From assembly GCA_024449915.1 (NCBI GenBank), contig JAMZAV010001744.1, positions 186,001 to 250,000 of the forward strand: a stretch of 64,000 nucleotides of DNA, in the 5' to 3' direction. Position numbers and translations under genes: made by a program. This DNA comes from Sweltsa coloradensis. Lineage: Eukaryota; Arthropoda; Insecta; Plecoptera; Chloroperlidae. Under the pieces are notes generated by a model. That model saw only the letters and a list, made by a program, of their open reading frames with translations. It ran no database searches and had not been told where the DNA came from. Below, in pieces: positions 59,871 to 64,000 of this stretch; positions within the stretch are counted from its first letter, which is position 1, and each line of letters begins with the position of its first letter.

Positions 59871-60880
59871 TAGGCTTTGACCCGGAACAATTGGTACAAG
59901 AATTTTTGCTTATCATAAGTTGTTGGTTATGTATACCTACACATGCCAGAGAAACTTACCGCTGTCTTCGACCCCCCTAAATTTGCTAATTAAATAAATT
60001 AGTCAAAACTAATTAAAATCAATATTCTCTGAAATTTGAACATGTTTTTTGCAAATGTGTGTCAAACTAGATAACTCAAACAATTTGTGAATATGGAAAA
60101 AATATAATAAAAAATATTGGTTCCATCACCTTAATTAATATTTATAATTATGAACAGCATTTTTAATCAAATGACTCTTTTTTGTGTTGTTCCTGTTGAT
60201 AACATTGATAATTGTTGGGACGGTTTGTATTTATTAAGAGTAGTATAATAGGTAAGCTGAGTATAAACTTTACCGCATTGAAAACACAAACATGATAAAT
60301 TTGCCTATTAAAAAATCTGGAAACCCAAAAATTATGCATTATGAAAAGTTTAAAGTAATTTGAACAACATCGGATATTGATCAAATGAAGATACAGTCCG
60401 TAGGTTTTTTATATCATATATTCAGGATGGTAAAATAATCTTTAATTGCATTGCAGTAAAAATGTGAGGGTAATGGGGTGGGGGGACGCCGCCAAACATA
60501 CTATCATGCAATATCTACACTTCACGTCAGATATCAATTTAGTATTTAATTAATGTTTTTTTTCGTTAGGCTATATAAGATCATTTACCTTATTACAGAT
60601 TTTTGTCAAATTAAATTATTATCTTTGTTTAATAAAGTGAAAACAGAATGCAATAATAACTTTTTCTTCTCCTCGAAACTTGGTTCGTATCCTTGATTGT
60701 AATAACTTGAGTAATGACGCATATTTCAGTATATTTTCTCTCTCTTTATGTACCTCCATTGATTTATCATGTTATTCTTATTATGAGTTTTCCGATCATT
60801 AACAATGTTTGAAGATGTAGAGCAAACTATAACGTTAAATAGAAAGATAAAAACGTAATTCAAATCTACCATTGCCATTC
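59871..60880. other. AT-rich intergenic sequence
   Basis: No gene or repeat recognised. A 73-codon minus frame (60,384-60,163) has a hydrophobic stretch but no motif, and a G-run at 60,475-60,485 is unremarkable. Confidence 0.35.
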
Positions 60881-60881
60881 T

Positions 60882-61110
60882 TTACTTAGCGATGTCGAAA
60901 TGTTTGAATTCCACACGGGATTGTGTCTTTAAAAAATGCATTTCACCCACACCATAAAATGTGTACGTTGTGTGTTTCATAACGTTCTTCAGAGAATGAT
61001 TTAGAAAATGCATTAACTTTTTATTAAGCACAATACTACCATGCATTATTTGACTCTCCAATCTCCGGTATTCCTTGGCAGTTGGCAACCTCAGAAGTTT
61101 GCCATTGGTG
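60882..61110 (-). CDS. Unrecognised ORF, possibly part of a decayed gene
   Basis: A 68-codon frame reads LESQIMHGSIVLNKKLMHFLN and continues HFLKTQSRVEFKHFDIAK to a stop. It is open upstream to about 61,110 (KLLRLPTAKEYRRLE). Composition is protein-like (mixed charged and hydrophobic, few low-complexity runs) and better than neighbouring frames. I do not recognise a family. Minus-strand frames at 61,500-61,560 (MMAYSIAGIAIKNIASA) and 61,895-62,280 could belong to the same broken gene. Confidence 0.25.
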
Positions 61111-61200
61111 GGACCGCTCTTGGGAGATATAACACATCTAGAAACTGATAATGAACAGAGTGAAAATTAACCAATTTTCATAACTATTGCTTTGTGATCG

Positions 61201-61494
61201 ATGGGGGGGCAATTACTCCCATGTAGGATATACATGAGTCTAGAGACAGTACACCCATGCCATAACTACGTATATTACATTAAACGCAATAACCCCATTG
61301 CCACTGTCGTATTTTTCGGTTATGACATTGGAGTTCCGACGAAATACATTACACATTTTAGCGAATTAACCGGTGGTAGTAAATGTGTTACAATCAAGTT
61401 TGAGCCAATCATGGTAGATAAAAGATATTTCTATCTCACCCAACGGAACAATCCAGATCATTCTACTTTTGGCATCGAAGATTTCATCAAATAA
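61201..61494 (+). CDS. Unrecognised 97-residue ORF
   Basis: Plus-strand frame reads GGQLLPCRIYMSLETVHPC, then FFGYDIGVPTKYITHFSEL and KCVTIKFEPIMVDKRYFYL, ending IEDFIK before a stop. Balanced composition with aromatic and charged residues suggests real coding sequence, perhaps an exon or fragment of a virus-like element's structural gene, but there is no motif I can name. No promoter or splice signal is clear. The opposite strand is also partly open, so which strand codes is uncertain. Confidence 0.35.
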   Translation: MGGQLLPCRIYMSLETVHPCHNYVYYIKRNNPIATVVFFGYDIGVPTKYITHFSELTGGSKCVTIKFEPIMVDKRYFYLTQRNNPDHSTFGIEDFIK

Positions 61495-61894
61495 CATCCA
61501 GTACTTCCAGCAAAAGCTGACGCGATGTTTTTAATCGCAATACCGGCAATAGAGTACGCCATCATTTGAGTAACCACCTTATTGGAGAAACAGCGACTGC
61601 TTGTGCTGCTATATATGTTTACCACTTCAACCTAAAAAACTCCTGCTTATGACTCCCCCCCCATCTTCAAATCAGAGTTGAATCTGGTACACTAACCAGC
61701 CTATATGGATATGCGTTTACTAAAAAAACAACAACCAAGCGAGGTAATGAAGTGTGCTGTTGTTCACCTTCATACATGCAATAACCTGGATGCGACACTA
61801 ACTTACAAATGTTTGGACTGGTAACGGTTTTACCATTGAAAAATTTGAACTCGATTATGAAAATGCATTCAGGGTGTGTTTTTTCATAGCAGTT

Positions 61895-62280
61895 CTACAT
61901 AAATGAGATTGTTGAATGCGGTGAAAACGCAAGGCAAACCACACCTAAAATGAACGACAATAGAGAAGTTATCAGAAACTTATACCGATAAAAAGGTTTA
62001 TCCAGCCCTGAGACACTGCCACCTACATCAGCAGGCATCTTACTTCCTAATACAAGTTTGGCTTGGAATAATTCTCGTGGTCCTTTGAAATTTGTATGCA
62101 CCTCTTACAGGAAAACCAGCTTTGTACCTGTGCCACGGACATGCCACCAGCCCCATAGGTTGTAAATTTTTTCAAATTCGCTAACAATTTTATTTGGATG
62201 CTTCCGACGCAGTGAATCAGACATAAATGCAGTTGGCGTGGATGACGTCTAGTTAAGCTCTTTTGAAACGCATTTATCAC
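61895..62280 (-). pseudogene. Unrecognised decayed coding region
   Basis: Two overlapping minus frames: one contains IQIKLLANLKKFTTYGAGG, the other TNFKGPRELFQAKLVLGSKM and VGGSVSGLDKPFYRYKFL. Together they look like one protein crossed by frameshifts (a Trp/Tyr-rich middle, then a G-x-K-x-P-A-D-V-G segment). Family unknown. It may relate to the minus-strand frames at 60,882-61,110. Confidence 0.3.
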
Positions 62281-62329
62281 AAAAAAATATCCACAATGTT
62301 AATAAATTTGTATTCCAATATTTAGAGAG

Positions 62330-63400
62330 GTTGTTAAAAAAGGGGAAATTAATTGTTTCATCAGTTTGAACATTAATCAATAGGCTTATTATGCGATCGC
62401 TCATCTGTGACTTTTCTTCACAGGTTTTCCCAGGTTATCGGTCTTGAATTTTTCACCATCAAACAATAATCATTGTTTTAATTCGATGCTTGGAAGCATC
62501 TTATCAAAAATGATATGATTATAAGCAATTTAATTATGATGATTTAAATCAGACACCACATTTTTTTTTGTTTTTGAGTTTCGTTAGAAGGTTGGAGTCA
62601 TTCACTGAGAAGTATTTTTTTTATCAAAATCGGTGGACAATAGCCCAAATATGAATTTTTAATTAGTTTTGTTGCTTTATTAATTAGACTATTAGGGCGG
62701 GCGGTTAGTGGTAAACGTTTCTACACAGGCTGCCAAAGTTGAAGGTCTTGAATGTACAACATCAGAACAAAAAATCCGTTATTTGTCCTTCGATACGGGA
62801 GGGCTCTAATCAAAAATGCTATCATGAGTATAAGCAATTTAATTATGGTACTTTAAAACAAATTACATGTTTAAATATATTGTTTTGTAGAATGTTGGAT
62901 CTCCACTGGAAAGTATTTTTTTCTTATAAAATCCGTGAAAATAGTCGAAATATCAATTTTAAATGAGTTTTTTCACATATTAATTAATTAACGCTAATTA
63001 GGGCGGGTCGGACAGCGTTAAAGTATTCTAGCACGTGTTTGTCCATGTTTGCCAATCTTGGAATGTACATTCGTCGAACAATAATCGGTTATTTGCGACT
63101 TCGATACGGGAGGGCCTCTAATCAAAATGCTATGAATAATTATAAACACTTACTTAGATGATTCACCCAAAAAAGTATTTTTTTATATTTTTTATATTTT
63201 CTAAATATGTGAATTTATCATCTGAGAGTCTTTGAGGTATCGATCTGTAAAAATAATGATGGTAATTTGGAATTTTTATTAGTTTTTACATTTAATTAAA
63301 TTATGCCTAATTAGGGCTGTGCGATAGCGGTAAAGTTTTCACTTTTTCCATATTAAGATAACCTTAACACATAATATTTTGCATACCAAAAATTCTATCA
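62330..63400. repeat. Diverged tandem repeat, period about 310 bp
   Basis: TTAGGGCGGGCGG (62,692), TTAGGGCGGGTCGG (62,998) and TTAGGGCTGTGCG (63,312) mark successive units, with TTCGATACGGGAGGGC in two of them and AAGTATTTTTTT plus ATTAATTA-type words in each. An earlier partial unit starts near 62,385. About 3.3 units. Satellite or element-internal repeat; no frame conserved. Confidence 0.7.
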
Positions 63401-63861
63401 ATTTGTTCAGGTCACATGGGTTTCGTTTTTCTTTGACTAAATTTAAAAGTAAAATTGAAGCAATGATAATGAATCGAAGAACAAAGAAGAATTGGATTTT
63501 TACTATTTAATTTGTGGGGCATTGGTCTCTGTGTTTATGTAAATGTATAATTTATCTTCATAATATGTTCTTATTTATGATTTTGCCCTGTTCTCTTTGT
63601 TTGGTTCATTATTGCTTTGATTTTGATGTAATTCAATGTATTTGTAATTGATATTTTTCTGCCTAATTGTCTGGTTGCCGCCCACGGTGGACCTTGCAAC
63701 TTGAGTTAGATGTCCTGTACATTGTCTGTGATCAGTTTTTTGACCTTGAACATTTTAAATAATTATATATCTGATAAATTATATATTAGAGTCAAGATCT
63801 TTGGTATACTAAATTGTTATCAAGATTTGAACAAAGAATGATGGTTGAACACAAGAATGCA
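63401..63861. other. AT-rich sequence before the shared terminal repeat
   Basis: No frame or RNA signal. CACGGTGGACCTTGCAACTTG near 63,683-63,704 stands out as less AT-rich; it could be part of a retroelement 3' region. Confidence 0.3.
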
Positions 63862-64000
63862 GATTCGCGGTCGGTGGTTTCGTCCGCGAATAGATGGATT
63901 GCACGCCCGATCTGCTGTTCCTGATTCTTGGCAAACCTCATATTCGTGTGAGTGGGATCGTCTAATAAATCAGTTTTTTTTCTTTTCGTTGTGTCTTGTT
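63862..64000 (+). repeat. Segment shared with foldback loop, copy 2 (cut by window edge)
   Basis: AGATTCGCGGTCGGTGGTTTC, CTCATATTCGTGTGAGTGGG and TCGTCTAATAAATCAG, then T/C-rich sequence, parallel 51,915-52,075. It runs to the window end, so its right limit is unknown. Confidence 0.65.

Noticed and set aside
1..64000. CRISPR arrays, operons and bacterial-type signals
   Set aside because: The sequence is eukaryotic in character; the repeats present are minisatellites, satellites and transposon copies without spacer/repeat regularity.

Overview
The window looks like a repeat-dominated, AT-rich intergenic stretch of an animal genome. An insect or other arthropod is most likely, inferred from the mix of mobile elements: Polinton/Maverick, hAT, Mutator-like, foldback, APE-type LINEs and tRNA-derived SINEs. 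I found no intact host protein-coding gene, no rRNA and no convincing functional tRNA. Most long open frames are readthrough of simple repeats or antisense shadows. Reading frames break every 50-100 codons even where protein motifs are clear. This fits old pseudogenes, an indel-rich long-read assembly, or both.

Region 1 (1-15.3 kb). The minus strand carries a degenerate Polinton/Maverick-type (adintovirus-related) family B DNA polymerase. Its N-terminal exonuclease half is at 15.2-14.08 kb and the rest at 4.48-2.2 kb, followed by remnants of one or two short ORFs down to position 1. The gene is split by a ~9.6 kb insertion flanked by TTAA at both ends (4,484-4,487 and 14,080-14,083). Joining the flanks at TTAA brings the two polymerase halves together, one base out of frame. 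The insertion holds remnants of a Mutator-like (zinc-ribbon) gene on the plus strand, a GATA-motif-rich block, a short hAT element with 8 bp target duplications, and a GC-rich block beside its right end. About 3.7 kb, covering the right part of the insertion plus ~690 bp of polymerase, is present twice in tandem (about 7,348-11,072 and 11,073-14,745).

Region 2 (15.3-41.1 kb). This is a mosaic of short interspersed repeats, two LINE 3' remnants, two tRNA-like SINE heads and another hAT-type non-autonomous element. One repeat family (ends CTAGGCCGCTTCGCGAACG and CTTCGCTTCGCTCATCCAA) occurs seven times. A diverged inverted repeat has arms near 28.0-28.5 plus 32.9-33.5 kb and 36.6-37.65 kb. Two blocks (15.3-20.2 and 27.7-32.9 kb) have a homopolymer-rich texture that looks like poor consensus sequence.

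Region 3 (41.1-59.9 kb). A frameshifted APE-type LINE is interrupted by a 15.76 kb foldback-like element (43,873-59,634). That element has two ~7 kb inverted arms around a ~1 kb loop and a 9 bp near-perfect target duplication. Its outer ends are tandem arrays of a GCCGCCATTTTG-like word, followed by a second minisatellite, and its loop is flanked by mirror-image AAAAG microsatellites. The LINE C-terminus resumes on the far side, which independently supports the boundaries.

Region 4 (59.9-64 kb). This holds small unrecognised ORFs, a diverged ~310 bp tandem repeat, and at the right edge a sequence that also occurs in the loop of the foldback element.
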